From assembly GCF_000621525.1 (NCBI RefSeq), contig NZ_JHYC01000007.1:1-64000 (forward strand): a DNA stretch of 64,000 bases. The letters are read 5' to 3'. The position numbers and the translations under genes are program-made. How positions within the stretch are numbered: the first letter of the stretch is position 1; each line of letters begins with the position of its first letter. The notes under the pieces are model-generated. The model ran no database searches. It was given only the letters and a program-made list of their open reading frames with translations, and was not told the origin of the DNA. The DNA is from Legionella fairfieldensis ATCC 49588. Lineage in GTDB: Bacteria; Pseudomonadota; Gammaproteobacteria; Legionellales; Legionellaceae. Shown one piece after another: positions 48,785-57,219 of the stretch.

Positions 48785-49075
48785 ATGAATAAAGCTATAC
48801 TTCTATTTGGCCTACTCATGGCTAATTTAACATGGGCAAACGTTAATGCAAATTGGTTTGAAGCAAAGCCCTTTTTTATATTTGCTTTCCAGGACGCTCA
48901 TCCTACTACAGGTAGTGACAGTGGTACCACTAGCTATCCTACAGGTGGTCTTGATACGGTACCCACACAGGATACAGGAACGGAAACCAAAGCAAAAAGT
49001 GCCCATACACCAATACCCGATATGGTTAATCCACCACCTGCTAATCAACCGCCAGTAGACAAGAATCAACCATAA
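48785..49075 (+). CDS. Small secreted Pro/Thr-rich protein, unknown
   Basis: The product has 96 residues with a clear signal peptide (MNKAILLFGLLMANLTWA) and then a low-complexity, probably disordered region rich in Thr, Gly and Pro (SDSGTTSYPTGGLDTVPTQD, PPPANQPPVDKNQP). No Cys after the signal. The ATG at 48785 has AAGGA five bases upstream. The frame extends 11 codons further without a signal. No family recognised. The mature part is likely periplasmic or extracellular. Confidence 0.65.
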   Translation: MNKAILLFGLLMANLTWANVNANWFEAKPFFIFAFQDAHPTTGSDSGTTSYPTGGLDTVPTQDTGTETKAKSAHTPIPDMVNPPPANQPPVDKNQP

Positions 49076-49224
49076 TTAAATTAGAAGTGAGTTATCGTAA
49101 GTATAAACTTGTACCTGATCTCCCTGTCTCCATATAATTCATTGTTTTTAGTTTTTTCTTTTTCTAACCTTAGTCCTAAGGTGATTAAGGGTTAAAAATT
49201 TCGTTCTTTTGTTAAGGAGAGCGT

Positions 49225-49302
49225 ATGTTTTCATGCCGTAGGATTTCAAACTCTTTCAAGAAACGATATGAAAATTGGATAAAAAAGAAATTATTTGTAT
49301 AA
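49225..49302 (+). CDS. Possible 25-residue basic peptide
   Basis: An ATG with AAGGAG seven bases upstream opens a frame of 25 codons ending in TAA. The peptide is strongly basic (starts MFSCRRISNSFKKRYEN and ends in Lys-rich WIKKKLFV). It could be a leader peptide for the ankyrin gene, a decayed gene end, or chance. The strong ribosome binding site is the only support. Confidence 0.25.
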   Translation: MFSCRRISNSFKKRYENWIKKKLFV

Positions 49303-49313
49303 TAAAAATCTTT

Positions 49314-49336
49314 TGGATAATAAATTATATTATCCA
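49314..49336. promoter_or_regulatory. Palindrome upstream of the ankyrin gene, possible operator
   Basis: TGGATAATA and TATTATCCA form a perfect nine-base inverted repeat around a five-base centre, 75 bases before the start of the ankyrin gene. Size and symmetry suit a dimeric regulator. The regulator is not identifiable, and the AT-rich context lowers its weight. Confidence 0.35.
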
Positions 49337-49410
49337 GAGTTCAAGACTAAACTGTGCCGGCAGATATATACTGGAACGGAATCGTCTAAAAATTTTGGAG
49401 TAAAGGTTTT

Positions 49411-52269
49411 ATGCAGGTTGAAAAGTTGTTTAAGGCGATTCAAAATAATAACTTAAAAGAAGTAAAAAAATGCCTGGAAGAGGGTATTCACGTTGATTCG
49501 AGAGATGAAAAGCAATGTACTCCTCTTATAATTGCCATATCATGTAACAACATTGAAATTGCGAAATTCTTAATATTAAATGGCGCTGATATTGAAGCAG
49601 TTAACAAAGCAGGTGATGATTCGTTGACTGTTGCTCATAAAATCAATACAGATTTTCCTGCTCCAAGCGCATTAATGGAACTACTTATCGAAACCCTTGC
49701 AATTAAACATAAATTTATTGAAAAATCGAATTGCATTTCAGCCTCCGATCTTATTAACAGGCTCATTACAACTCTATTATATGAAGCTAATCGCCATGAT
49801 TGGATGCAAATACCATGCTCCACAATCAGACAATACATTGAAATGTTAGACCAGCAATTTCTCTATAAAGGTAAAAATTATTATGAGCGTTTTATTGAGG
49901 AAAGGGAGACGGAGAAAAATACTTTTTTTGGTTCCTATTTATCAGATGACTCAGATTCGGATGACGAACGTAATTTTTCCAAGCTTAATAATATAGAAAA
50001 AGATAAAATTATAAAAAAAACAAATAAATATTTGAAATATGCTCAGGTAGAGAAATTAACTTATCAAAAAAAATATAAAGAAAATAAGAAAGGAGAGCTA
50101 AAAGATTTTAAGAGCGCATCTGCTTTATTTGAATTGGGGAAAAGGACAGAAATACATTACGGGAAGAAAATAAATCAAGATAAAATTAAAAAGGATTTAA
50201 ATGAACTTAATAGCTTGTTGAGCACAAAAACAATAATGCAGGCTATTGATGATCTGAATAAAAAGGACGCTGAATATACAAAATTTTATGTAGCGGAATA
50301 CCGTGGGATTACTTACTTAACAACAAAATGGAACCAACCAAGCCGAAAAGCTCATCGACAAGATGAAAAAGAACTGGGAAAACCACAGTATAGCGCATCG
50401 GTTATGGCATCTAATAAAATTAATTTTTTTAGAAGCTATACCCAATCTATACTTACTCTGGAACAAGAATCTGCCAAGGTTACTGATAAAGCCGAATTAT
50501 TAAAGCAAATATTATTAACTTTACGCGAGCTAAAATCATATAGTTATAATGGTTATACTTATTCTAATCTTGCGGATTTGCTTCAAAATATTTACACGCA
50601 AGATTATGATGGCTTCCACCAATTAATTAAAACACACCCTGTTTTAAAACACATTCTACTAAATGATTCGAATCCTTTTGTTTCCATGGGAGATATTCCC
50701 TATCATTCAGCAAAATATGCCTATGGTATCAAGCCGTACAAAGGGCATGAGAGTTTTCGATTACGACCACGGTGGAAGGACAATGGTCGAGCAGAAAGAC
50801 CTTATTCGGGAGTTATTTATGCTTCTTTACATCCGCTTACCGATTATAAGCAAGATGGGCCGCTCCATTTGGTTTCTCTTAACCGTGCAGGAGAAATTAA
50901 ATTGAAAGATGAGCTTGAAATTATTCCTGAACGTGAGTCGTGTTTCCCATCTTATTTGCCAGAACAACGAGTATTTTATAAACATATTGCAAAATACCCA
51001 TCGTTTAAAGAGGAATACAAAACGAGTTTTCTTCATAAATATGGTTTATCAAAAGAGCTTTATAATAAATTTAAAAGTAAATTAAAAAATGCCAGGCCAC
51101 ATACATCAGAGATGAAACAGTTCAAAAAATTATTAGGGGAATGGCTATGTTCTTATCATGAAGTTAAATTAATTGACATCGCGCGAAAGGAAGCAGAAAA
51201 GAGAGGCGGTGTTCTTATTTATCGTGATATTAATGGTCTTTTCTCATTGACACCTCCTGTTGATTCTGTTAATCGAAATGCATTGTCAATAACAAATGAG
51301 ATAAAAACCCCTGTAAAAGGAAAGCAAAAATTACGTACAGCACTTTCACCGCAAACTGAGCAAGACATTAAGGTAATATCAGACGAAAACAGTGTTGATC
51401 AAATTATTGATAAATTAGGTTGGCTTAGCGTTAATAATCTGGTAATAGAGCCAGCCATTTTTACAGAAGGGAATAACGCACTAAGTATGCCCTTTAGTCT
51501 TTTAGTCAGCGCAATAAGAAATCGGCATCATCTAGCCCTGAGGCATTATCTGACAAGTGATATTTTTCGCAAAGAAATTAACAACACATTAAATACTTAT
51601 CGGTTGGATAATGCAAGCTTACTGCATTTCGCCATATTATGTAATGATAAAGAAAGTGTCAGGATTTTACTTGAATGTTCCAACATAAATGTCAATTTGC
51701 CAGTAGATGAATCAGTGAATAATACATTGCCATTGTATTACGAATCATTGACTCCCCTACACCTTGCCCTCATCGATGGTAAAGAGGAAATCATACTTTT
51801 ATTACTTGAAAATCAAGAAACCAAATTAGATAGAACTTGTTCTTTTGTAGTGAATAAGGATTTACTTGATACTATGACTTTTGATAATAACATGAATTAT
51901 GGCGAGAATAATTGTGAAATTAAATTAAATCCGGGTGACGATGGTTATGATGACCTCTATTTAGGGTCACATAAAGGGATTGACATTACCAGAACAAAAA
52001 ATAATACAATCTTGCATTTGGCAGCAGAGCAAGATAATCCTCATGTAGTGGAGTTGTTAATAAAGAATGCTAATCAATTAATCAATAGTAAAAACTCTGA
52101 CGGCGATCGTCCCCTGGATTTAATGCTGGCAAATAAAAAATATCTATTAGCTGCTAAACTGATTCGCGCAGGAGCTTATTCTGAAAAGAATATATCATCT
52201 GATTTTATCAATTTTTCAAAGAAAAAAAATGATTTTAATAATGAGGAAAGGTCCTCTTACTCGCCTTAA
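49411..52269 (+). CDS. Large ankyrin-repeat protein with unknown central domain, candidate effector
   Basis: The product has 952 residues, no signal peptide and no membrane helix. Ankyrin repeats occur at the N-terminus (about 13-75, with CTPLIIAISCNNIEIAKFLI) and at the C-terminus (about 730-925, with ASLLHFAILCNDKESVRILL, LTPLHLALIDGKEEIILLLL, NTILHLAAEQDNPHVVELLI and DGDRPLDLMLANKKYLLAAK). Between them are an acidic Ser/Asp patch (178-187), a Lys-rich coil region (190-290), and an unrecognised domain (about 420-615) with IPYHSAKYAYGIKP and LRPRWKDNGRAERPYSGV. The tail is Glu/Ser-rich (NNEERSSYSP), compatible with Dot/Icm export. Ankyrin proteins are a main effector class in Legionella and Coxiella (established knowledge). 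Role and partner unknown. AAAGG lies four bases before the ATG. Confidence 0.8.
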   Translation: MQVEKLFKAIQNNNLKEVKKCLEEGIHVDSRDEKQCTPLIIAISCNNIEIAKFLILNGADIEAVNKAGDDSLTVAHKINTDFPAPSALMELLIETLAIKHKFIEKSNCISASDLINRLITTLLYEANRHDWMQIPCSTIRQYIEMLDQQFLYKGKNYYERFIEERETEKNTFFGSYLSDDSDSDDERNFSKLNNIEKDKIIKKTNKYLKYAQVEKLTYQKKYKENKKGELKDFKSASALFELGKRTEIHYGKKINQDKIKKDLNELNSLLSTKTIMQAIDDLNKKDAEYTKFYVAEYRGITYLTTKWNQPSRKAHRQDEKELGKPQYSASVMASNKINFFRSYTQSILTLEQESAKVTDKAELLKQILLTLRELKSYSYNGYTYSNLADLLQNIYTQDYDGFHQLIKTHPVLKHILLNDSNPFVSMGDIPYHSAKYAYGIKPYKGHESFRLRPRWKDNGRAERPYSGVIYASLHPLTDYKQDGPLHLVSLNRAGEIKLKDELEIIPERESCFPSYLPEQRVFYKHIAKYPSFKEEYKTSFLHKYGLSKELYNKFKSKLKNARPHTSEMKQFKKLLGEWLCSYHEVKLIDIARKEAEKRGGVLIYRDINGLFSLTPPVDSVNRNALSITNEIKTPVKGKQKLRTALSPQTEQDIKVISDENSVDQIIDKLGWLSVNNLVIEPAIFTEGNNALSMPFSLLVSAIRNRHHLALRHYLTSDIFRKEINNTLNTYRLDNASLLHFAILCNDKESVRILLECSNINVNLPVDESVNNTLPLYYESLTPLHLALIDGKEEIILLLLENQETKLDRTCSFVVNKDLLDTMTFDNNMNYGENNCEIKLNPGDDGYDDLYLGSHKGIDITRTKNNTILHLAAEQDNPHVVELLIKNANQLINSKNSDGDRPLDLMLANKKYLLAAKLIRAGAYSEKNISSDFINFSKKKNDFNNEERSSYSP

Positions 52270-52344
52270 TACTGATGAGCTGGCTAAGAAAATCGTTACT
52301 CAAGGACCGCTTCTTCTAACAAGTTCTACAAAAAGGAAATTTGC

Positions 52345-52363
52345 ATATTCCGTGAATGCTTAT
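52345..52363 (+). repeat. Dispersed repeat copy, variant
   Basis: ATATTCCGTGAATGCTTAT differs at three positions from the copy at 1505-1523. The bases before it (GGAAATTTGC, 52335-52344) also match the flank of the inverted copy at 37015-37024, read in reverse, with one difference. It lies just downstream of the ankyrin gene. It appears to be a single end without a partner nearby. Confidence 0.5.
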
Positions 52364-52460
52364 GATTTTTGAAACTGTTAATTCTTACAAATTTGCTTTT
52401 TAAATAAAGCCCACCTAATCTTAACCTAGGGTGGTATTTAGATCATTCAAGGAGACTGTC

Positions 52461-52595
52461 ATGTCGCATGATAAGAAACGCGAAAAATTCAAGGATGAAT
52501 CACAAGATGCACGTCGCCATGATGAACATAATGTGGTGCATCCAGAGGATAAATCAGGCAAAAATTCACATTATCGGAATGATAAAAAGAAATAA
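52461..52595 (+). CDS. Small hydrophilic protein, 44 residues, unknown
   Basis: An ATG with a very good ribosome binding site (AAGGAG seven bases upstream) opens a frame for a highly charged peptide starting MSHDKKREKFKDESQDARRH and ending in Lys-rich NDKKK. It is rich in Asp, Lys and His and has no hydrophobic segment, so it is likely disordered and soluble. A putative promoter region lies in the preceding AT-rich spacer. No family recognised; stress-related small proteins can look like this. Confidence 0.55.
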   Translation: MSHDKKREKFKDESQDARRHDEHNVVHPEDKSGKNSHYRNDKKK

Positions 52596-52807
52596 GTGAA
52601 CAAAAAATCTGGGTTAGATAATCAACAAGATGACGTGATTGGATGAACACGCTTGTTTTTTAAGGCAAGTATTTGTTGTTTAAAATTACCTACTACATTT
52701 CAAAACTAACTGTATTAGTTGGGGGATAACGTATCTAATTTTGAATGAACAATGCAACTAAACCTCTAAAACAAGCTAATCGTAAATATATTAAGTTCTT
52801 TTAAGCT
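52596..52807. other. Spacer with no recognised feature
   Basis: About 210 bases between the 44-residue frame and the convergent NIF3/YqfO-like gene. No gene, clear hairpin terminator or repeat was found here. Confidence 0.4.
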
Positions 52808-53134
52808 TTAAAACATTTCCAGGCGTACAACATCATATGCTGGTTCTTCATAAGGATGTTTGGATTTTAATTCCTGAACTGCCGCAAAAATGCAATGAGC
52901 TGCGCATATCATTTCTACTTTATATTCGTTAATGTATGTTAAAACATTACGTTCACCAATTGCAGGATTTGCTCCTGCAAGCGGTTTAAACTGCCCTTGT
53001 CCCATGCATTGCCAACAGGTCTGCTCATAGTTGCCTTGTCTGCCTGCTCCCACTGTAAATAAAGCTTGCTTGACAATTTCCAGATGGCTTTCGGGGACAT
53101 AAAAACTTAATTTATAGTGTGTTAATTTTTCCAT
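52808..53134 (-). CDS. NIF3/YqfO C-terminal-like protein
   Basis: The 108-residue product matches the CutA1-like inserted domain of NIF3/YqfO proteins as a stand-alone form. Hallmarks are YKLSFYVPESHLEIVKQALF, VGAGRQGNYEQTCWQCMGQG, the FKPLAGANPAIGE segment and the ending KHPYEEPAYDVVRLE. Full NIF3 proteins exceed 240 residues; the short version is common in gammaproteobacteria. It overlaps the preceding thioredoxin-fold gene by 13 bases. Biochemical role unknown. Confidence 0.85.
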   Translation of the reverse strand: MEKLTHYKLSFYVPESHLEIVKQALFTVGAGRQGNYEQTCWQCMGQGQFKPLAGANPAIGERNVLTYINEYKVEMICAAHCIFAAVQELKSKHPYEEPAYDVVRLEMF

Positions 53135-53679
53135 TTAATATTACACCCCAGGCTTGGTTTTTGTTCAATAGTAAGAGGCCGGCCAGATAATACACAATCT
53201 AAAGCTTCTCGTATTGAATGACCTGTGACCTCTATCTGATTGCCTGGACGAGAGTCGTCTAGCTGTCCGCGATATACCAGGCTAAGATTCTCATCAAACA
53301 CGTAGAAATCAGGAGTACAGGCTGCCTGATAGGCCTTGGCTACTTCTTGAGTTTGATCATAAAGATAGGGAAAAGGATACGCTTCAAGAAGGGCAGTTTT
53401 TTTCATGTTATCAGGCGAATCATCAGGATATTTTTCTACATCATTGGAATTGATAGCTAAAAAATACACGCCTTTGCTCATGTAGTTAAGAGCTAATCGA
53501 GTAAGTTCCTTATTAACGTGTTTCACATAAGGGCAGTGATTGCAGATAAACATAATGACTGTAGCTTTTGCTTGTGTGGAACTATTAAGGCCCAGGTTTT
53601 TTCCACTGACAACATCAGGTAAAGAAAATTGAGGGGCGTGAGTCCCGAGTGGTAGCATGGTAGAAGGGGTCTTGGCCAT
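53122..53679 (-). CDS. Thioredoxin-fold (AhpC/TSA-like) protein
   Basis: The 185-residue product has a peroxiredoxin/thioredoxin-like fold: APQFSLPDVVSGKNLGL at the front, then VIMFICNHCPYVKHVNKEL with a C-N-H-C active site and a following Pro-Tyr, and CTPDFYVFDENLSLVYRGQL with the cis-Pro region. No signal peptide, so it is cytoplasmic. The ribosome binding site GGAG is five bases upstream. Likely a thiol reductase or peroxiredoxin relative; the substrate is unknown. Confidence 0.87.
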   Translation of the reverse strand: MAKTPSTMLPLGTHAPQFSLPDVVSGKNLGLNSSTQAKATVIMFICNHCPYVKHVNKELTRLALNYMSKGVYFLAINSNDVEKYPDDSPDNMKKTALLEAYPFPYLYDQTQEVAKAYQAACTPDFYVFDENLSLVYRGQLDDSRPGNQIEVTGHSIREALDCVLSGRPLTIEQKPSLGCNIKWKN

Positions 53680-53770
53680 AAAATCTCCTTGTTACAGATA
53701 ATAATTGTTTCAAATAAAGCCTATTCCAAGAAAATTGGCCTTATTTAAAAGTAACCACGTGTTCTCTGGG

Positions 53771-54280
53771 TCAGAATGGAAAATTTAATTTCAATATTGC
53801 CATGATAGCAAATAATGTATTAAGAATAGCCCATAGTAAAACAATTAATTGTTTTTTATAAACACAATATGCGGCATAAATAGCAATAGAAATACTGCCA
53901 AAGAAAAATATCCATTGGTTTTCATAAGAAAAGCCGATGGAAAGAAAAGCGATTCCTCCTATGCCAATCAAAAGAAATAAATTATTTAACTGACCACTTA
54001 AAAAGTAAAACAATAATAATTGAATAGTTAAAAGCACAGGTAAAGCTAATTGAAGAACGGGACCTATTCCCAAAAGGATTGCTCCATGGCCGGAAATCAA
54101 AATGATTTCAAGAGCAATAAAGTAGATGAGTTGAAAATAGAGGGCAGTAAACAACAGCAGAGATGAACCAATAACATAGTAAATTTGAGCGGGATTTTGT
54201 GTTAGCCCGAAAAGTAATATAAAAGAGCCAACAATCCCGCTGAGAATAAATAGCTTATTCAGATTTTTGTTATTTACCAA
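53771..54280 (-). CDS. Six-helix membrane protein, unknown
   Basis: The 169-residue product is almost wholly hydrophobic with about six helices (LFILSGIVGSFILLFGLTQ, QLIYFIALEIILISGHGAIL and others). The start codon is TTG at 54280 inside the last codons of the upstream gene, so translation is probably coupled; no in-frame ATG exists near the start. It is the last gene of the pcs group. Family not recognised. Confidence 0.6.
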   Translation of the reverse strand: MVNNKNLNKLFILSGIVGSFILLFGLTQNPAQIYYVIGSSLLLFTALYFQLIYFIALEIILISGHGAILLGIGPVLQLALPVLLTIQLLLFYFLSGQLNNLFLLIGIGGIAFLSIGFSYENQWIFFFGSISIAIYAAYCVYKKQLIVLLWAILNTLFAIMAILKLNFPF

Positions 54281-54759
54281 CGCAAGTAAATTCCTTTGCT
54301 TGTAGCCTCATTAATCACCTGTGACTGAGTTTTATTTGTTGCTACCCAGTAGTTGCCCATATTACTTAATGCAAATTTGGCACGTGGATATTTACATACT
54401 TCTAAAACATCACGACAATCTATTTTTGTTAATCCTTCACTTTCATTAATAAAGCATTGAAAATGTAAATTTTCAACATCAGAAGCAAAAGCGGCCCAAT
54501 TAGAGGGGTCCAATCTGGCAGTCAGTGGAGGACTCATAAACACATCACGTGTTTCATAACGTTGTAATTCAACTTGATTATTACTTCGATTTTGTACCAG
54601 ATAAAAGGACTGGGCGCCATTATCATTTAGAATCAGATAATTTTGATCAAAGCCAAAACCTGTTACCTCACAACCATGTGGAAAACTATTGGTAGCGGCC
54701 ATGCTACAGAAAGAGAGAGTAATCATAAACAGTGACGCAGTTGCCCTGTAGAAAGACAT
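54274..54759 (-). CDS. Exported protein, possibly EnhB-like
   Basis: The product has 161 residues with a signal peptide (FYRATASLFMITLSFCSMAA) and four Cys in the mature part, suggesting disulfides. The C-terminus KFALSNMGNYWVATNKTQSQ, ending in YLRW, recalls Legionella EnhB-type enhanced-entry proteins, but this is from memory and not firm. The ATG at 54759 has GGGGA five bases upstream; the longer frame from 54831 runs through the promoter-like part. It lies between pcs and a membrane protein gene, overlapping the latter by seven bases. Confidence 0.6.
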   Translation of the reverse strand: MSFYRATASLFMITLSFCSMAATNSFPHGCEVTGFGFDQNYLILNDNGAQSFYLVQNRSNNQVELQRYETRDVFMSPPLTARLDPSNWAAFASDVENLHFQCFINESEGLTKIDCRDVLEVCKYPRAKFALSNMGNYWVATNKTQSQVINEATSKGIYLRW

Positions 54760-54834
54760 AAAGATCCCCACAAATAACTTAAGACGCACTATTTTAATGA
54801 TAACCCCGGTAAAAGGGAACTGGAAGCACAAATT

Positions 54835-55617
54835 TTACTGGCTAATTCCTGTTTCTTCTCTATGTGCAGCAATTTTTGACCGGAGCATAGGAGAATAAGT
54901 TCGATATATACTAAGGCTCAGGTACATGACTACGTAACCCATTGATAAACTTAACCATAGGGAATCGGTATTAGGATAACTCCATAGCACCAAGGCAGAG
55001 CTGATTCCATAAGTTAATGAAAAACTATGCATAATTATTTTTAGCGATTTGGATTCAGTAAGATAATCAAGGCGAGAAGGATAGACATACTTGATAGGAA
55101 CAAAAATCAAAATACATAAAACAGACAGAATTAACATGTTAGTAGTCATCGATGTATTAAATATAAACATATAAAAAACGGCGATGTTCCAATAACAGGG
55201 AAACCCTTTGAAAAAATGATCGGCAGTTTTAGCATCAGCCTGGCAAAATTGATAGGAAGAAGTAATAATGATCGCTACAATGACAGGTAGCAGACCATTG
55301 GGAGGTAACATGTCTTGTTTTGCAAAAAGAAAAAAGCAAGGCGTAATAACGTAGTTTAGATAATCAACAATATTGTCCAACAAAGCGCCATCTATATTAG
55401 GCAGGACGCTTTTTACCCGCACAAGTCTTGCAAGAGTACCATCTACCGCATCGATAACAACTGCTATAGCCATAAACCAAAGCGCCTGGATATAGTCATG
55501 TTGATAAATTTTAATGAGAGTCAGAATCCCAAAACACGCAGCGCTCGCTGTAAACGCATGCACTGCCCAGGCAATGAGATAGTGGGCAGGGTGGTAAGCC
55601 AGCATTTTTTTTGTCAT
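54835..55617 (-). CDS. pcs: Phosphatidylcholine synthase
   Basis: Pcs joins choline and CDP-diacylglycerol directly to make phosphatidylcholine. The CDP-alcohol phosphotransferase motif D-G-x2-A-R-x8/9-D/G-x3-D-x3-D is visible as DAVDGTLARLVRVKSVLPNI followed by DGALLDNIVDYLNY. There are about eight membrane helices. The ATG at 55617 (MTKKMLAYHPAHYLIAW) has AGGA five bases upstream and gives 260 residues, normal for Pcs; the longest frame adds 21 residues. Legionella membranes contain phosphatidylcholine, made partly by Pcs (established knowledge). Confidence 0.9.
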   Translation of the reverse strand: MTKKMLAYHPAHYLIAWAVHAFTASAACFGILTLIKIYQHDYIQALWFMAIAVVIDAVDGTLARLVRVKSVLPNIDGALLDNIVDYLNYVITPCFFLFAKQDMLPPNGLLPVIVAIIITSSYQFCQADAKTADHFFKGFPCYWNIAVFYMFIFNTSMTTNMLILSVLCILIFVPIKYVYPSRLDYLTESKSLKIIMHSFSLTYGISSALVLWSYPNTDSLWLSLSMGYVVMYLSLSIYRTYSPMLRSKIAAHREETGISQ

Positions 55618-55836
55618 AGAATTCCTAATTTGCTCATAAACAAGAAAATGATAAATTAGTAAAATAGTAACAACAATCAAAACTCTTACGCAAGAATGGC
55701 AAGCGAGAATTCATTGATTATTGTTTTTATTAAATTTAACTGTATATTTTTAATGTTTTTTGGCTCTTTTATGGTAATGCTTGCTTCCCAATTTGATTAG
55801 GCTAAACTGAGAAAAATAGATATCACGAGCAGCACA

Positions 55837-57219
55837 ATGATTATCCATACCATAAATCCAGTAACCGAAGCCGTTATAAAGGACTATACGATATTCAATA
55901 AAAATCAAATAGCAGCTCTTATTGATGCAGGGAATTTAACGTTTAACGTATGGAAAAAAACAGATTTTTCACAGCGTAAACGACTGATATTAAATTTAGC
56001 AACGTTACTTAAACAGAAAAAAGATGATTTTGCCTTGTTAATGGCAACTGAAATGGGGAAACCAGTAAAATCCGGACGTATGGAAATTGAAAAATGTATT
56101 TGGATTTGTGATCATTACGCGGAGCATGCCGAGAGTTACTTACAGCCAAGAATCATTCATACCGAGATGAAAAAAACAATGGTTTGTTATCAACCATTGG
56201 GACTCATATTTGCTATTATGCCGTGGAATTTTCCTTTTTGGCAGGTATTTCGTTTTGCGATACCCACGCTTATGGCTGGAAACGCTGCCATTTTAAAACA
56301 TGCATCCAGTTCAACTGGCACAGGTAACGTTATTGCGGATTTATTTCTTGAAGCAGGCTTTCCTGAGCATTTGTTCCAGCATTTTATTCTGGATAATGAT
56401 TTGGCAGCCTGGGTCATTGCCAATGAGAAAATTGCGGCAATTACTCTAACAGGGAGTGAGCAGGCAGGCTCTATTGTTGCCGCTAAAGCAGCCAGTTATT
56501 TAAAAAAAGCCGTTCTTGAACTGGGAGGTAATGATCCTTACCTGGTACTCGAAGATGCTGATCTGGATCTTGCGGCGGAATGTATTGTGACTTCACGACT
56601 TAATAATTGCGGACAGGTTTGTATTGCTGCAAAGCGTATTATTGTGTTGAAATCCGTGCATGATGAATTAATCAGAAAAATAAAAACGCTGATGGCGGAC
56701 TACAAAATGGGCGACCCATGTGAGGAACATACTAATCTGGGGCCGATGGCTCGCGGTGATTTACGAAAAACGCTTCATCAACAGGTATTAACCAGTATAA
56801 AGCGGGGTGCTCAATTAATTACCGGCGGTGAAATACCAAAACGACAGGGTTTTTATTATCCTCCTACCTTACTCACCGAGGTGCATCCAGGCATGCCAGC
56901 GTTTGATGAGGAACTATTTGGACCGGTAATTGCTGTTATTTCAGCGGAAGATGAAGCGCAAGCAATTCAATTGGCAAATCAAAGCAATTATGGGTTGGGG
57001 GCCGCTGTTTTTACTCGTGATTTGGACCGAGGAGAGCGAATTGCTCGTGATGAACTTGAAGCAGGGGCTTGTTTTGTAAATGCTTTGGTGGCTTCTGACC
57101 CCCGAGTTCCTTTTGGGGGCATAAAACGCTCGGGTTTTGGCCGGGAATTGTCTCGAGAAGGAATTCTGGAATTTGTAAATGTCAAAACGGTAGCGATCAA
57201 TGACAGTAGTAACGGCTGA
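55837..57219 (+). CDS. NAD(P)-dependent aldehyde dehydrogenase, succinate-semialdehyde type
   Basis: This is a 460-residue ALDH superfamily enzyme. Visible landmarks are the Asn in IMPWNFPFWQVFRFAIPTLM, the TLTGSEQAGSIVAAKA cofactor loop, the general-base Glu in VLELGGNDPYLVLEDADLD, the catalytic Cys in LNNCGQVCIAAKRIIV, and EELFGPVIAVI. The overall pattern is most like NAD-linked succinate semialdehyde dehydrogenase (Sad/YneI), which feeds the TCA cycle. The exact aldehyde is an inference. It overlaps the following L,D-transpeptidase gene by 20 bases. Confidence 0.88.
   Translation: MIIHTINPVTEAVIKDYTIFNKNQIAALIDAGNLTFNVWKKTDFSQRKRLILNLATLLKQKKDDFALLMATEMGKPVKSGRMEIEKCIWICDHYAEHAESYLQPRIIHTEMKKTMVCYQPLGLIFAIMPWNFPFWQVFRFAIPTLMAGNAAILKHASSSTGTGNVIADLFLEAGFPEHLFQHFILDNDLAAWVIANEKIAAITLTGSEQAGSIVAAKAASYLKKAVLELGGNDPYLVLEDADLDLAAECIVTSRLNNCGQVCIAAKRIIVLKSVHDELIRKIKTLMADYKMGDPCEEHTNLGPMARGDLRKTLHQQVLTSIKRGAQLITGGEIPKRQGFYYPPTLLTEVHPGMPAFDEELFGPVIAVISAEDEAQAIQLANQSNYGLGAAVFTRDLDRGERIARDELEAGACFVNALVASDPRVPFGGIKRSGFGRELSREGILEFVNVKTVAINDSSNG

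Larger units (their letters stand above)
49076..49410. other. AT-rich spacer before the ankyrin gene
   Basis: This 335-base spacer contains one short frame with a good ribosome binding site (49225-49302) and a palindrome (49314-49336), both listed separately. I looked for PmrA-type tandem TTAAT repeats and found none. No other gene is visible. Confidence 0.4.

Noticed and set aside
48827..49069. Minus-strand frame of 80 codons opposite the small secreted protein
   Set aside because: Antisense shadow. The plus-strand frame has a signal peptide and ribosome binding site.
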